Source: Opitutus sp.
GTDB lineage: Bacteria > Verrucomicrobiota > Verrucomicrobiia > Opitutales > Opitutaceae
DNA: 64,000 bases
Assembly: GCA_024707325.1 (NCBI GenBank)
Contig: JANPZY010000001.1
Span: 372,001 to 436,000, forward strand
Direction: 5' to 3'
The translations under genes and the position numbers were made by a program. Below are positions 8,063-17,169 of this stretch, piece by piece. The number at the start of each line of letters is the position of its first letter. Position 1 is the first letter of the stretch. The notes under the pieces were generated by a model. It made no database searches. It was not told the origin of the DNA and was given only the letters and a program-made list of their open reading frames with translations.

Positions 8063-9159
8063 GCTCTCCTTCCCGTCCGATCCGTGTCCTTGTAGTCGAC
8101 GATTCCGCTGTGGTGCGGAAGCTCGTCACGGACGCCTTGCGCGCCGATCCGGAACTGGAGGTCGTCGGCACCGCCATCGATCCCTATATCGCCCGCGACA
8201 AGATCAAGGAACTCACCCCCGACGTCCTCACGCTCGACTTGGAAATGCCGCGCATGGACGGTCTCACGTTCCTGCGCATCCTCATGGAGCAGCACCCGAT
8301 GCCGGTGGTGATCATGAGTTCGCTCACGCAGCGCGGCTCCGACTACGCGCTCGAAGCGCTCCGGCTCGGCGCGTGCGACGTGCTCGGCAAGCCCTCCGGC
8401 TCCTACTCTTTCGGCGATCTCGGTCCGAAACTCATCGCGTGCATCAAGGCCGCCGCGAGTGCGCGTTTCGTGCGCGCGCGTCCCGCCGTGCCCGCGCCCA
8501 AGCCGAAGCCGATCGCTCCGCGCGTGCCCTCGAGCGGCGGCTCGCTCGCGTCGCGGCAGCTCATTCTTCTCGGCGCCTCCACCGGCGGCACCGAAGCGTT
8601 GCGCGAAGTGCTCACGCGTCTGCCCGGCGGCCTGCCGCCGATCGCGATCGTGCAACACATCCCGCCGGTGTTCTCGAAAGCCTTCGCCGACCGCCTGCGC
8701 ACGCAGTGCGCGTTCGAAGTGCGCGAAGCGGTCGATGGCGACATCCTGCGCCCCGGTCTCGCGCTCGTCGCGCCGGGCAATTTCCACCTGCTCATCCAGT
8801 GGGAGCGCGATCACTATCGCGCGCGCGTCACGACCGGTCCGCAGATCTGGCACCAGCGCCCGGCGGTCGATCTGTTGTTCAAGTCCGCCGCCGATTGCGG
8901 CGCGGCGCCCTACACGGTCGCCGGCGTGCTCACCGGCATGGGCAAGGACGGCGCCGAGGGCCTGCTGCGCCTGCGCGAAGCCGGTGCCACGACGTTCTCG
9001 CAAGATGAGGCGACTTCTGTTGTTTACGGCATGCCACGTGCAGCGTGGGAAAACGGCGCCTCCCAGCGACAGCTTCCACTTGACCGCGTAGCCGATTTCA
9101 TCGTTCACCCTTCCCGACCCCACGCCGAACACCCGGCGCTCGCTTCCTCGCACTCATGA
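8059..9159 (+). CDS. cheB: chemotaxis response regulator protein-glutamate methylesterase CheB
   Basis: Removes methyl groups from (or deamidates) chemoreceptors when phosphorylated by CheA. It has 366 residues: an N-terminal receiver (VLVVDDSAVVRKLVTDALRA; phospho-acceptor Asp at about 60 in LDLEMPRMDG; Lys in LGKPSG), a linker, then the methylesterase domain with the active-site Ser in LLGASTGGTEAL, the His in AIVQHIPPVF and the Asp in TGMGKDGAEG. The start is a GTG overlapping the cheR stop; the end overlaps the next gene by ATGA. All catalytic residues are present. Confidence 0.96.
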   Translation: MSSPSRPIRVLVVDDSAVVRKLVTDALRADPELEVVGTAIDPYIARDKIKELTPDVLTLDLEMPRMDGLTFLRILMEQHPMPVVIMSSLTQRGSDYALEALRLGACDVLGKPSGSYSFGDLGPKLIACIKAAASARFVRARPAVPAPKPKPIAPRVPSSGGSLASRQLILLGASTGGTEALREVLTRLPGGLPPIAIVQHIPPVFSKAFADRLRTQCAFEVREAVDGDILRPGLALVAPGNFHLLIQWERDHYRARVTTGPQIWHQRPAVDLLFKSAADCGAAPYTVAGVLTGMGKDGAEGLLRLREAGATTFSQDEATSVVYGMPRAAWENGASQRQLPLDRVADFIVHPSRPHAEHPALASSHS

Positions 9160-10432
9160 CCGACCCCGCGGCAGTTCCCTCGCAGCCCTCGACCATCCTC
9201 ATCGTCGACGATGAGCCTGTGGTGCTGTCGGCGCTGCAGCAGACGCTCGAGCGCGAGAAGTTTCACGTCGTCGCGTGCACGAGCCCGACGAAGGCGCTGT
9301 CGATCCTGGCCGAGCGCGATTTCGCCGTCATCATTTCCGATCAAAAGATGCCCGAGATGCTCGGGCTCGATTTCCTCGTCGAGAGCCGCCGCCTGCGGCC
9401 GCACGCTTCGCGCATTCTGATCACCGCGGTGCTCTCGCTGCCGACGATCGTCGATGCGATCAACAAGGGCGAAATCTTCCGCTTCGTCGCCAAGCCGTGG
9501 CTGCGCGAGGAGCTCATCGCCACCGTGCGCAACGCCGTGCACCGTCACGAGCTCGTCACGCACAACGCCATCCTCACGGCGGAGACCCAGCGTCTCAACG
9601 AACAGCTCAAGGAAGCCAACGCCGCCCTCGCCGCGCGCGTCGAAGACCTCGAGCGCCAGCGCAAGCATCTCGACGAAGCCAACCACCAGCTCGCCGCCAA
9701 CTACGAGCACTCGCTCGAGCTGTGCCGCCGCATCCTCACCACCTACGATCCGATCCTCGGCGGACAGGCCAAGGCGCTCGTCGAATTCGCCGGCCACATG
9801 GCCGAGAGCGATCTGCTCGACGAGACGCAGAAACACGCGCTCCGCACCGCCGCCTGGCTCTGCGATCTCGGACTCATCGGCGTGCCGCGCGAGATGCTGC
9901 GCGCGTTTCGTTCCGGCACCGACCAGCTCACCGAGCGCGAACGCGCGCTGCTCCACAACCATCCGATCTACAGCCAGACGCTCGCGTCGCTCGTCGACGA
10001 CGGCTCCGGTGTGGGCGAGGTCATCCGCGCGCACCACGAACGTTTCGACGGCAAAGGTTTTCCCGATGGTCTCGCCGGCGACGGCATTCCATGGCCCGCG
10101 CGCTGCCTCGCGGTCGCCGTCGGTTTTGTCGAGTCCGGCCTGTCGAAGCCGCAGGCGATCGACTTCATCCTTTCGCAGTCCGGCACCGCCTACGATCCCG
10201 AGGCCGTGCGTCTCTTCCTCAAGGTCACCAATCTCGCGCAGCTCCCCGTCAGGTCCGCGAAATCACGCTGCACGAACTCGAGCCCGGCATGGTGCTCGCC
10301 AGCGGCATTTACAGTCCGCACGGCCTGCTCCTCATCGGTGAAGGCCAGGAGCTCAGCCCCGGCACGATCGCGAAGATCCGCAGCCACAATCAGGTGACGC
10401 CGATCAATCAGCGATTGCTCGTCCGCATCTAG
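9156..10432 (+). CDS. receiver plus degenerate HD-GYP domain protein (apparent frameshift)
   Basis: The N-terminal receiver (ILIVDDEPVVLSALQQTLER, SDQKMPEM, VAKPWL) is followed by a coiled-coil linker (about residues 145-185, NEQLKEANAALAARVEDLER) and an HD-GYP-like domain identified by HHERFDGKGFPDGLAGDGIP. HD-GYP proteins usually degrade cyclic-di-GMP, but the HD dyad region here reads WLCDLGLIGVP where the active family has HDIGKIGIP, so His and Lys are lost and activity is doubtful. The frame breaks at the C4 run 10244-10247; one added C restores LAQLPRQVREITLHELEPGM and runs to a TAG at 10432, giving 425 residues. It starts with an ATGA overlap with cheB, so it belongs to the chemotaxis operon. 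Confidence 0.8.
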
Positions 10433-10746
10433 GCCGCCTCGTGCAAATCCGTGGCGGCCGCCACGCGCCACGCGAGCGGTTGGCCACGGAACCGGAGACG
10501 TCGTGTCCCGGAATGGCAGGATAAACCCAAGCTCTCCGTGCGTTTTTCGCGGTTGATGACGCGCAATGGCGTTTCCTGCGTTTTTATCCCGCGGTGCTTG
10601 CGCAATTTCTGTCAATCCACGCTGCTGCCCTCAAGTTTGGCGGGCCGCGACCGTATAAATCTACGACTCACGCAAACCGCCGGACCATGCCCGCCTCTCA
10701 CATCTCCTTTCTCGGAAGCCGCCGCAGTGCTTCCGCCTGCTGATCC
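10433..10746. other. intergenic stretch before cheD
   Basis: No gene is seen in these 314 bases. Just after the upstream stop lies a 14-base self-complementary sequence GTGGCGGCCGCCAC (10451-10464) without a T tract. Near the cheD side there is a weak sigma28-like site: TCAAGTTT at 10631-10638, 11 bases, ACCGTATAA, with a good first half and a poor second half. Nothing else stands out. Confidence 0.4.
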
Positions 10747-11271
10747 ATGGCCGGAGCACCCACTATCGCCTCGGTTTTCGCGCAACGCGTCGTCATCGGC
10801 GTGGGCGACATGGCCGTTTCCAACAACGCACAAGTCACGCTGAGCACCTACGCGCTCGGCTCGTGCATCGGCGTCGTGGCCTACGATCCGGTCGTGCGCG
10901 TCGGCGGCATTCTCCACCTGATGCTGCCCGACTCCAACATCTCGCCCGACAAGGCCGCCACGCAGCCCGCCATGTTTGCGAACACCGGCCTGCCCCTCTT
11001 TTTCCGCGCGCTCACCGGTTTGAAAGCCGACCGCTCGCGCATCCGCATCTTCGTCACCGGCGGCGCCTGCGTGCTCAACAGCCAGGACAATTTCAAGATC
11101 GGCGAGCGCAACACCAAGGCCACGCTCGACTTTCTCGCCGCCAACGGCCTGCGCGCGCGCCAGATCGTGACCGGCGGCACCACCAACCGCACCGTGCACC
11201 TGAGCATCCAGACCGGCGACCTCACGCTCAAGACCCCCGAAGGCAACGACGCCATTTCCCTCGCCGCCTGA
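10747..11271 (+). CDS. cheD: chemoreceptor glutamine deamidase CheD
   Basis: Deamidates specific glutamines of chemoreceptors and can interact with CheC/CheX-type phosphatases. The 174-residue protein shows the conserved catalytic Cys (YALGSCIGVVAYD, Cys at about 40), the His in GGILHLMLP (about 57) and the Thr/Gly strand FVTGGACVLN. The C-terminus (RQIVTGGTTNRTVHLSIQTG) also matches the family. It is followed by a strong terminator hairpin and then a repeat array. The presence of cheX at 20029 fits a CheD-CheX type adaptation branch. Confidence 0.95.
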   Translation: MAGAPTIASVFAQRVVIGVGDMAVSNNAQVTLSTYALGSCIGVVAYDPVVRVGGILHLMLPDSNISPDKAATQPAMFANTGLPLFFRALTGLKADRSRIRIFVTGGACVLNSQDNFKIGERNTKATLDFLAANGLRARQIVTGGTTNRTVHLSIQTGDLTLKTPEGNDAISLAA

Positions 11272-11298
11272 GCCGCGCATCCACTTTCCGAATACAAG

Positions 11299-11329
11299 AA
11301 ACGCCGCCTTCAAAAAAGGCGGCGTTTTT
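11299..11329 (+). terminator. rho-independent terminator after cheD
   Basis: Perfect 12-bp stem AAACGCCGCCTT (11299-11310) with AAGGCGGCGTTT (11316-11327), a 5-base loop and a run of T on the plus strand. It is placed 28 bases after the cheD stop. Because A's precede the stem it could also stop transcripts coming from the opposite side. Confidence 0.9.
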
Positions 11330-11332
11330 CTT

Positions 11333-11499
11333 TTGTCCCGACTCAATCCGCACCGCGGCTCGACGCGGTGCGCACCCAGGCTCGGCTCGATCCGCACGCT
11401 GGCGCGACCCGGTCCGCACCTTGTCGCGACCGTGGACGCACTTGGTCCCGACCGTGTCCGCACAGCGGTCCGATCCGTGCCGTATTCAGTCCCGATCGT
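11333..11499 (+). repeat. 22-bp degenerate tandem repeat array A
   Basis: Seven consecutive 22-base units in exact register from 11346, preceded by a half unit. The unit core is GTCCGCAC at positions 1-8 and CGACC at 16-20; other positions vary. Unit junctions often contain GACCcGGTC, so each unit end is an inverted repeat. The array sits in the tail-to-tail gap between cheD and an HDOD gene, right after the cheD terminator. Related arrays are at 23587-23784 (opposite orientation) and 60937-61112. Confidence 0.85.
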
Positions 11500-11560
11500 T
11501 CTCGTTCTTCGTTCTCGCGACGAACGGGCGAGAACGAGAATGAGTAAGAGAACGACCTGC
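11500..11560. repeat. TTCTCG-rich imperfect inverted repeat
   Basis: TTCTCGTTCTTCGTTCTCGC-like sequence followed by its approximate complement (GCGAGAACGAGAATGAG), making a long imperfect hairpin between repeat array A and the HDOD gene. A similar TTCTCG hexamer run is next to array B at 23795-23824. The rest of the 343-base gap up to 11614 shows nothing further. Confidence 0.6.
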
Positions 11561-11614
11561 CTACCGCGCGCAGCGGAGCAGCCTTCTCCAGCTTTCCGCG
11601 GTTCTCTCCGCGGA

Positions 11615-12487
11615 TCAGAACTTCACGCCACCGGTGGTGAGCGTTTCGCGGAGGCGCGAGATGGCGCGCTCGTGCACGATCGGCATCGTTTCTTCGAGCA
11701 ATTCGGGCGTGAAGCCCCACTCGAGCAGGAAGGATTCGTTGAGCACGAAAAGGAAGCCGTCCTCGCCCACGCCAGGACCAAACGAAGTCGCGATGTATTT
11801 CGCGGCGTGCAGGTGCGCGATGAGCGGGAGCGCCTCGGCGGTCGCCTGCGCGGGCGTGAGGTAGTGCTCGGCGATCTCGACGAACACGGCCGGAAAATTC
11901 CACGCCTTGAGGAGCTTCGCGCCGACCTGGATGTGATCGTAGCCAAGGACCGCGCGTTCGCTGTCGGTCCAGGCACATTGATTCGCGGCGCTGTGCGCGC
12001 GGATCGCGGGATAAAAACTGTCGCACGCGTGCGCGACGGCGAGCTTGCCGATGTCGCACAGGAGGCCGGCGGTGTAGGCGCTCTGCGGATCGACGCGTTC
12101 GCTGGTCTCGGCGAGCACCTCGGCGGCAAGCGCGGTGCAGAGCGCGTGACGGCAGAAATCGCCGGCGTCACCGTGACCCGAGTTGGTTTCCCACCGGCTC
12201 ACGAGCGCGAGCGCGGCGAGGCGGTAGAGTTCCTTCTGACCGAGACGCACGACCGCTTCGGCCACGCTGGCCGCAGGCGACGAGGGTCCGAAAAAGGCGG
12301 AGTTCGCGAGTCGCAACGTGGCGGCCGCGAGGCCGGGATCGACCATGATGATCGCCGCAATGTCGTCCGCGCTGCTATCGGTGGATTGCAGCGTGGTGAT
12401 CAGGCGCGGCAGCAGTGCCGGAGCGCACGGAAGGTTGAGCGCGCGCTCGCAAACCTGGTCGATCGTGGGCGGTGTTTGGTCAGGCAC
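11615..12487 (-). CDS. HDOD domain protein
   Basis: HDOD proteins are signal-output or scaffold relatives of HD phosphohydrolases and often occur in motility and cyclic-di-GMP circuits. It has 290 residues. The hallmark N-terminal block (ALLPRLITTLQSTDSSADDI, VDPGLAAATLRLANSAFFG) and the helix EAVVRLGQKELYRLAALALV are clear. The HD region reads GLLCDIGKLAVAHA, so the metal-binding His is Cys here. It lies 21 bases downstream of cheA on the same strand and is probably co-transcribed with it. The gene ends in the repeat-bearing convergent gap. Confidence 0.88.
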   Translation of the reverse strand: MPDQTPPTIDQVCERALNLPCAPALLPRLITTLQSTDSSADDIAAIIMVDPGLAAATLRLANSAFFGPSSPAASVAEAVVRLGQKELYRLAALALVSRWETNSGHGDAGDFCRHALCTALAAEVLAETSERVDPQSAYTAGLLCDIGKLAVAHACDSFYPAIRAHSAANQCAWTDSERAVLGYDHIQVGAKLLKAWNFPAVFVEIAEHYLTPAQATAEALPLIAHLHAAKYIATSFGPGVGEDGFLFVLNESFLLEWGFTPELLEETMPIVHERAISRLRETLTTGGVKF

Positions 12488-12508
12488 GGGAAAAGTGGGT
12501 TGGGAGAC

Positions 12509-14707
12509 TCAGGCCGCCTGCAGCAGCGTGCCGGGATCGAGGATAAGGGCGATGTTGCCATCGCCGAGAATCGCGCCACCGGCGACGCCGGGAAGGCCCT
12601 GCATGAAGGCGCCCAGGTTTTTGATGACGACTTCCTGTTTGCTGACCATCTCGTCGACGAGCAGCGCCGAGATGCGGCCGGAGTGTTCGACGATGACCAT
12701 GATGCCGTCCCACGGATTTTCGGAGTCGGCGGGAATGCCGAAGCGGCGGTGAAGCCGGTGAATCGGCACGAGGCGCCCGCGCAGATCGAGGACTTCGCCG
12801 CGCCCCTGCACGGTGGAAATGGCTTCACGCGACGGGCGCAGCGCGCGTTGCACCGACGTGCTCGGCAGGATGAAGCGATCCTCGCCCACACGCACGACGA
12901 GGCCGTCGATGATCGCCATGGTGAGGGGCAGCTTGATCTTGAAGATGGAGCCTTTGCCCACCTCGGACGCGATCTCGATCTTGCCGCGCAGTTTCTCGAT
13001 GTTGCGCTTCACGACATCCATGCCGACGCCGCGGCCGGAGACGGAGGTGACTTTCTCCGCGGTGGAGAAACCGGGCGCAAAGATGAGCGCGAGAATCTCG
13101 TCGCGGCTCAGCTGCGCATTGGGCGCGACGATGCCCTTTTCGACGGCTTTCTTGAAGATCTTGTCGGGGTTGATGCCGCGGCCGTCGTCCTGGAGTTCGA
13201 TGACGATGTTGCTGCCCTGGTGGTAGGCCTTGAGGTGCAGCGAACCGGTCTCGGGTTTGCCACTGGCAACGCGGTCGGCGGTGGGCTCGAGACCGTGGTC
13301 GAGTGCATTGCGCACCATGTGAACGAGCGGATCGCCGATCTCCTCGACGACGGTGCGATCGAGTTCGGTGTCTTCGCCGCTGGTGACGAAATGAACCTTC
13401 TTGCTGAAATCGCGGGCGAGATCGCGCGCGAGGCGTTCCATTTTCTGGAACGTCGGCTTGATCGGAATCATGCGCAGCGACATCGCGGTGTGCTGCAGCT
13501 CCTTCGTGATGCGGGAGAGCTGCGCGACGTTGCGCTGGAGCGGTGTGCCGGCACCGGCATCGCCATGGGCGCGCGCGGTCTCGAGAAGCTGGCTCTGCAC
13601 GATCACGAGTTCGCCCACGACATCCATGAGGGAGTCGAGTTTCTCGGTGTTGACGCGCACGGTCGCACCGCCGGCGCCGGCCTTGGGCGCGGCGGCAGCG
13701 GTGGGAGATTTTTGGGCGGCAGGAATCGCGGTCGTGTCAGCCGCGGGTGCGGCATCGGCAGCGGGCGCGGAAGCCAAGGGAATGACGGGCGCGAGGGCCG
13801 GTTGCGTTTCCGCGGGAGCGGGCGTGGCCGGAGCCACTGGAACCTCGGGCGTGCTCGTGGCGGTGGGTGCGGGCGTTTCGGTAGCGACGGCCTGATCAGG
13901 ATTCGCGGCGAGGCGGCGGACGTTGCGGATCAGATGGCCGACCGGGATGATCTCGGTCGGAAGCTGACCGCGCTGGAGCGCGTTGCCGATCTGATTCGTG
14001 AGCGCGGCGAGCGCGTCGCGGCTGCGCAAAATCTCGGTGATGATCGCAGCGTTGAGCCGGAGCTTCTGGTTGCGCGCGAGATCGAGCAGCGACTCCACCT
14101 CGTGGGCGAGCGTGTGCATCGGCACAAGACCGAGGAAGCCGGCGTTGCCCTTGATCGTGTGGAAAGAGCGGAAGATGGAGTTGAGCGCCTCGGGATTGTC
14201 GGGCTCCTGATCGAGCGCGAGCAGCGCGGCTTCTATCTGCGCGAGGTGGTCGACGGCTTCGCCGTAAAATTCGGTCAGCAGCTCGCTGTTTTCCTCCATG
14301 TGGAGATCGAGGAGGACGTTGCCCGCCGCCGGATCGTTCTCGGTCGCGGCATCCGGCGCGAGCGGAGTCGGCGCCGCGGCCGCGGTGGCCTCGATGGGCG
14401 GGATGGCGTTTTGATTTTTCACGCACTCGACCGCCACGGGCAGCCACTCGACCATCGCGCGCAGGCGGCGGAGGGTGGCATCGTCGAACGGTTTGGCCGC
14501 ATCCAGCATCTGCTCGAGCGCCGTGTGCATCGCCGTGAGGGCGTCGTGGATCACCGGCTCGCTCGCGCATAGCTCCCGCAGGTCGCCAAGCAAACTGTAG
14601 GACGGCACCAAACCATCATCGCGACCGCTTTGGGCGAGGATGGACTCGGCAGCCAGACGACTGATCAGGTCATCGAGCGCCTGTAGAGATTCCGACGGAA
14701 TGGGCAT
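12509..14707 (-). CDS. cheA: chemotaxis histidine kinase CheA
   Basis: Central kinase of chemotaxis, passing phosphate to CheB and CheY-type receivers. The 732-residue protein has an extra helical N-terminal part (about 1-100), the HPt domain with phospho-acceptor His at about 183 (FRSFHTIKGNAGFLG), an Ala/Pro-rich linker with no obvious P2 domain, dimerisation (VRVNTEKLDSLMDVVGELVI), the ATPase domain (HMVRNALDHGLEPTADR, LQDDGRGINPDKI, TSVSGRGVGMDVVKRN) and a C-terminal CheW-like domain. The missing P2 and the N-terminal extension are unusual. A sigma28-like box lies upstream. Confidence 0.96.
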   Translation of the reverse strand: MPIPSESLQALDDLISRLAAESILAQSGRDDGLVPSYSLLGDLRELCASEPVIHDALTAMHTALEQMLDAAKPFDDATLRRLRAMVEWLPVAVECVKNQNAIPPIEATAAAAPTPLAPDAATENDPAAGNVLLDLHMEENSELLTEFYGEAVDHLAQIEAALLALDQEPDNPEALNSIFRSFHTIKGNAGFLGLVPMHTLAHEVESLLDLARNQKLRLNAAIITEILRSRDALAALTNQIGNALQRGQLPTEIIPVGHLIRNVRRLAANPDQAVATETPAPTATSTPEVPVAPATPAPAETQPALAPVIPLASAPAADAAPAADTTAIPAAQKSPTAAAAPKAGAGGATVRVNTEKLDSLMDVVGELVIVQSQLLETARAHGDAGAGTPLQRNVAQLSRITKELQHTAMSLRMIPIKPTFQKMERLARDLARDFSKKVHFVTSGEDTELDRTVVEEIGDPLVHMVRNALDHGLEPTADRVASGKPETGSLHLKAYHQGSNIVIELQDDGRGINPDKIFKKAVEKGIVAPNAQLSRDEILALIFAPGFSTAEKVTSVSGRGVGMDVVKRNIEKLRGKIEIASEVGKGSIFKIKLPLTMAIIDGLVVRVGEDRFILPSTSVQRALRPSREAISTVQGRGEVLDLRGRLVPIHRLHRRFGIPADSENPWDGIMVIVEHSGRISALLVDEMVSKQEVVIKNLGAFMQGLPGVAGGAILGDGNIALILDPGTLLQAA

Positions 14708-14732
14708 GAGAGGGCAGAATAAGCCACTCCCC

Positions 14733-14759
14733 TATTCGGACGCGCCGCCGCAAAGTTAA
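14733..14759 (-). promoter_or_regulatory. sigma28-like promoter of cheA
   Basis: On the minus strand: TTAACTTT, 11 bases, TCCGAATA, compared with TAAAGTTT-N11-GCCGATAA. Six and five of eight positions match, with exact spacing. It ends 26 bases before the cheA start. The same TCCGAA form occurs before cheW. Confidence 0.5.
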
Positions 14760-14909
14760 GTGCTTCCCACGCCCAATCGCGTCACAGCGAAACGCAAGTG
14801 CCCGGCATCGAGCGCAATATCTGCGCATCGCAAGCGCTTTCTTTGCTAACAAAGCGTTAACCCCCCCTCCCTGCTTAATCCTGCCGCCGCGAGCGCCGCA
14901 CTAGCGCGG

Positions 14910-16511
14910 ATGATGAAATCATGGACGATCGGTCGTTTGCTGAGCATGGGCTTCGCCGCCCCGCTCTGCCTTATCGTTATTCTGGCGGGTTGCTTCTTCT
15001 ACAACCTCCACCGCATTGACGGAGAGATCCGCGAGATCACCGAGGACGATCTTCCCGGTGTCACTGCGAGCACCAAAGCGCTCGCGCAAATGCTGGACTA
15101 CCGCGTGGTCACGCTGAAGCACTACATCAGCTCCAACGTGGAGGAGATGCAGGTGCTCGAGAAAAGGGCCGACGCGCTGGCCGATGAAATCCTCCGCGAC
15201 CTCAGCCTCTACGAGAAGACGATCTCCTCGACCGAAGAGCGCGAACTCTTCGACAAGATCCCGATTGCGCTCGAAGCGTGCCGTCACATCGCCCGTGAGA
15301 TCCGCACCCTGAGCTACGCTGGCAACAATACGGAAGCCGCCCTCAAGGTCCGCGAAGCCGGCCCGCTCTACGACGCGTTCGAGCAATCGATCAATGACAT
15401 CCTCGCCTTCAATCAGAAGGAAACCGCCCAATCCATGATCGACATCCGCGGGGTCATGACGAGCACCCGCATGACGGGCGTCGTCCTCACGACCGCCGTC
15501 ATCGTGATCTCTCTCGCCGCCGGCTACCTCATCACCCGTCGCGTGAACAAGACGATCCGCCGCGTGAGCGATGCGCTCGACGATTCCTCCGCTCAAGTCA
15601 CCTCCGCCGCCGCGGAGGTCGCCAACGCCAGCCAGTCGCTCGCCGAAGGCGCCAGCGAACAGGCCGCCAGCCTCGAAGAAACCAGCGCCTCGATCGAAGA
15701 GCTCTCCAGCATGACGAAGCGCAACGCCGGCAACGCCCAGCAGGCCAAGGAATATTCCAACGAAACCCGTAGCGTCGTCGATCGCTGCGCCTCCGACATG
15801 GAGGCGATGAACCACGCGATGGACGAAATCAAAGCCTCCTCCGCCGACATTTCCAAAATCATCAAGACCATCGACGAGATCGCGTTTCAGACCAACATCC
15901 TCGCGCTCAACGCCGCGGTCGAAGCCGCCCGCGCTGGTGAAGCCGGCATGGGCTTCGCCGTCGTCGCCGAGGAAGTTCGCAATCTCGCCCAGCGCTCCGC
16001 CGAATCCGCTCGCGAGACCGCCAGCAAGATCGAGATCGCGATCCAGAAGAGCGATCAGGGCGTGCAGCTCTCCGGCAAAGTCGCTGAATCGCTCAACGAA
16101 ATCGTTTCCAAAGCCCGCACGGTCGACGGCCTCGTGGCCGAGATCGCCACGGCCTCGCAGGAGCAGAGCCAGGGTATCAGCCAAGTGAATACGACCATCA
16201 CCCAGATGGATCAGGTCACCCAGGCCTCCGCCGGCAACGCCGAGGAAACCGCCGCCGCGGCCGAGGAACTCAACGCCCAGGCCATCGCCATGCGCGAAGC
16301 GGTCGCCGAACTCCGCCGGCTCGTCCAGGGAGGGGGCACGTCCGCGAACAACACGCCCTCGACCAACTCCACCCGGTCGATCGCCCGCCGCTCTCCGCCG
16401 AAGGCCTCCGTCCCGGCCCTGCGTCGCCCGAATCTCTCCAGCCCCGCCCGCACGCCGGATGATCTCCACTTCGCGGACATCACGAACGGCCACAACGGTC
16501 ACTCGTCCTGA
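14910..16511 (+). CDS. methyl-accepting chemotaxis protein
   Basis: Membrane chemoreceptor of 533 residues. It has an N-terminal membrane helix (about 8-32, [20 protein letters not shown]), a periplasmic four-helix-bundle-like sensor of about 160 residues, a second membrane helix ([20 protein letters not shown], about 190) and a cytoplasmic coiled coil. The signalling tip is intact ([37 protein letters not shown]). Methylation-helix stretches rich in EE/QQ pairs ([20 protein letters not shown]) are seen. The C-terminal tail lacks a clear NWETF-type tether. The start is either of two adjacent ATGs. Confidence 0.96.
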   Translation: MMKSWTIGRLLSMGFAAPLCLIVILAGCFFYNLHRIDGEIREITEDDLPGVTASTKALAQMLDYRVVTLKHYISSNVEEMQVLEKRADALADEILRDLSLYEKTISSTEERELFDKIPIALEACRHIAREIRTLSYAGNNTEAALKVREAGPLYDAFEQSINDILAFNQKETAQSMIDIRGVMTSTRMTGVVLTTAVIVISLAAGYLITRRVNKTIRRVSDALDDSSAQVTSAAAEVANASQSLAEGASEQAASLEETSASIEELSSMTKRNAGNAQQAKEYSNETRSVVDRCASDMEAMNHAMDEIKASSADISKIIKTIDEIAFQTNILALNAAVEAARAGEAGMGFAVVAEEVRNLAQRSAESARETASKIEIAIQKSDQGVQLSGKVAESLNEIVSKARTVDGLVAEIATASQEQSQGISQVNTTITQMDQVTQASAGNAEETAAAAEELNAQAIAMREAVAELRRLVQGGGTSANNTPSTNSTRSIARRSPPKASVPALRRPNLSSPARTPDDLHFADITNGHNGHSS

Positions 16512-16527
16512 GTCGGTCGCATTTTGC

Positions 16528-16554
16528 TAAATTTAGTCCAATTTCATCCGAAAT
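16528..16554 (+). promoter_or_regulatory. sigma28-like promoter of cheW
   Basis: TAAATTTA, 11 bases, TCCGAAAT on the plus strand, with exact sigma28 spacing and an AT-rich setting unlike the surrounding DNA. It lies about 65 bases before cheW. Confidence 0.5.
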
Positions 16555-16618
16555 ATCAGGAGATGAGCTGTGCCCTGCCCCCGCGGGGCCAGCTTGTCGC
16601 CAAGACCCAAATTTCTCC

Positions 16619-17128
16619 ATGTCCAACGCCGCTTCCGCTTCCGGTTCCACCCAAGCCACTCTGGCCGGTAAATATCTCACGGTCGTCCTCGATAACGAAG
16701 CCTACGGCATCGCGGTGCTGAAGGTCCGCGAGATCATCCGCATGCAGAAAATCACGCCGGTGCCGCAGATGCCCGGTTACGTGAAGGGCGTCATCAATCT
16801 CCGCGGCCGCGTGATTCCGGTTGTCGACCTGCGCGTGAAGTTTGGCCTCAAGGCCGAGTTCGCCGAGCGCACCTGCATCGTCGTCGTCCAGGTCAAACTG
16901 CCGACCGAGCAGATCGTGCAGATGGGTCTCATCGTCGACTCCGTTGAGGAAGTCGTCTCGCTCAACGGCGAGGAAATCGAAGCCACGCCCGAATTCGGTG
17001 CCAAGGTGGACACGACCTACCTCCTCGGCATGGCCAAGGTCAAAGGTCAGGTGAAGACGCTGCTCGATATCGACCGCGTCGTCGCTCCCGAGGCCGTGCA
17101 GGAAATGGTGCGCGCCACCAGCTCCTGA
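16619..17128 (+). CDS. cheW: chemotaxis coupling protein CheW
   Basis: Adaptor linking CheA to chemoreceptors. It has 169 residues with the two-barrel CheW pattern: YLTVVLDNEAYGIAVLKVRE, PQMPGYVKGVINLRGRVIPV, DLRVKFGL and the C-terminal LLGMAKVKGQVKTLLDIDRV. A short Ser/Ala-rich N-terminal extension precedes the domain. It follows the chemoreceptor by about 107 bases with its own promoter, and the next receiver gene starts about 40 bases downstream. Confidence 0.97.
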   Translation: MSNAASASGSTQATLAGKYLTVVLDNEAYGIAVLKVREIIRMQKITPVPQMPGYVKGVINLRGRVIPVVDLRVKFGLKAEFAERTCIVVVQVKLPTEQIVQMGLIVDSVEEVVSLNGEEIEATPEFGAKVDTTYLLGMAKVKGQVKTLLDIDRVVAPEAVQEMVRATSS

Positions 17129-17169
17129 GCACGCTCGCCATCCCTTCCCCGGTCGCTGCGGCATCTCCC

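Noticed and set aside
11333-11499. CRISPR array at the 22-bp repeats
   Set aside because: Units are contiguous, degenerate and without spacers; no cas genes are seen.
11333-14572. 1079-codon plus-strand frame opposite the HDOD gene and cheA
   Set aside because: Its start lies in the repeat array and the rest is antisense to cheA; composition is typical of antisense frames.
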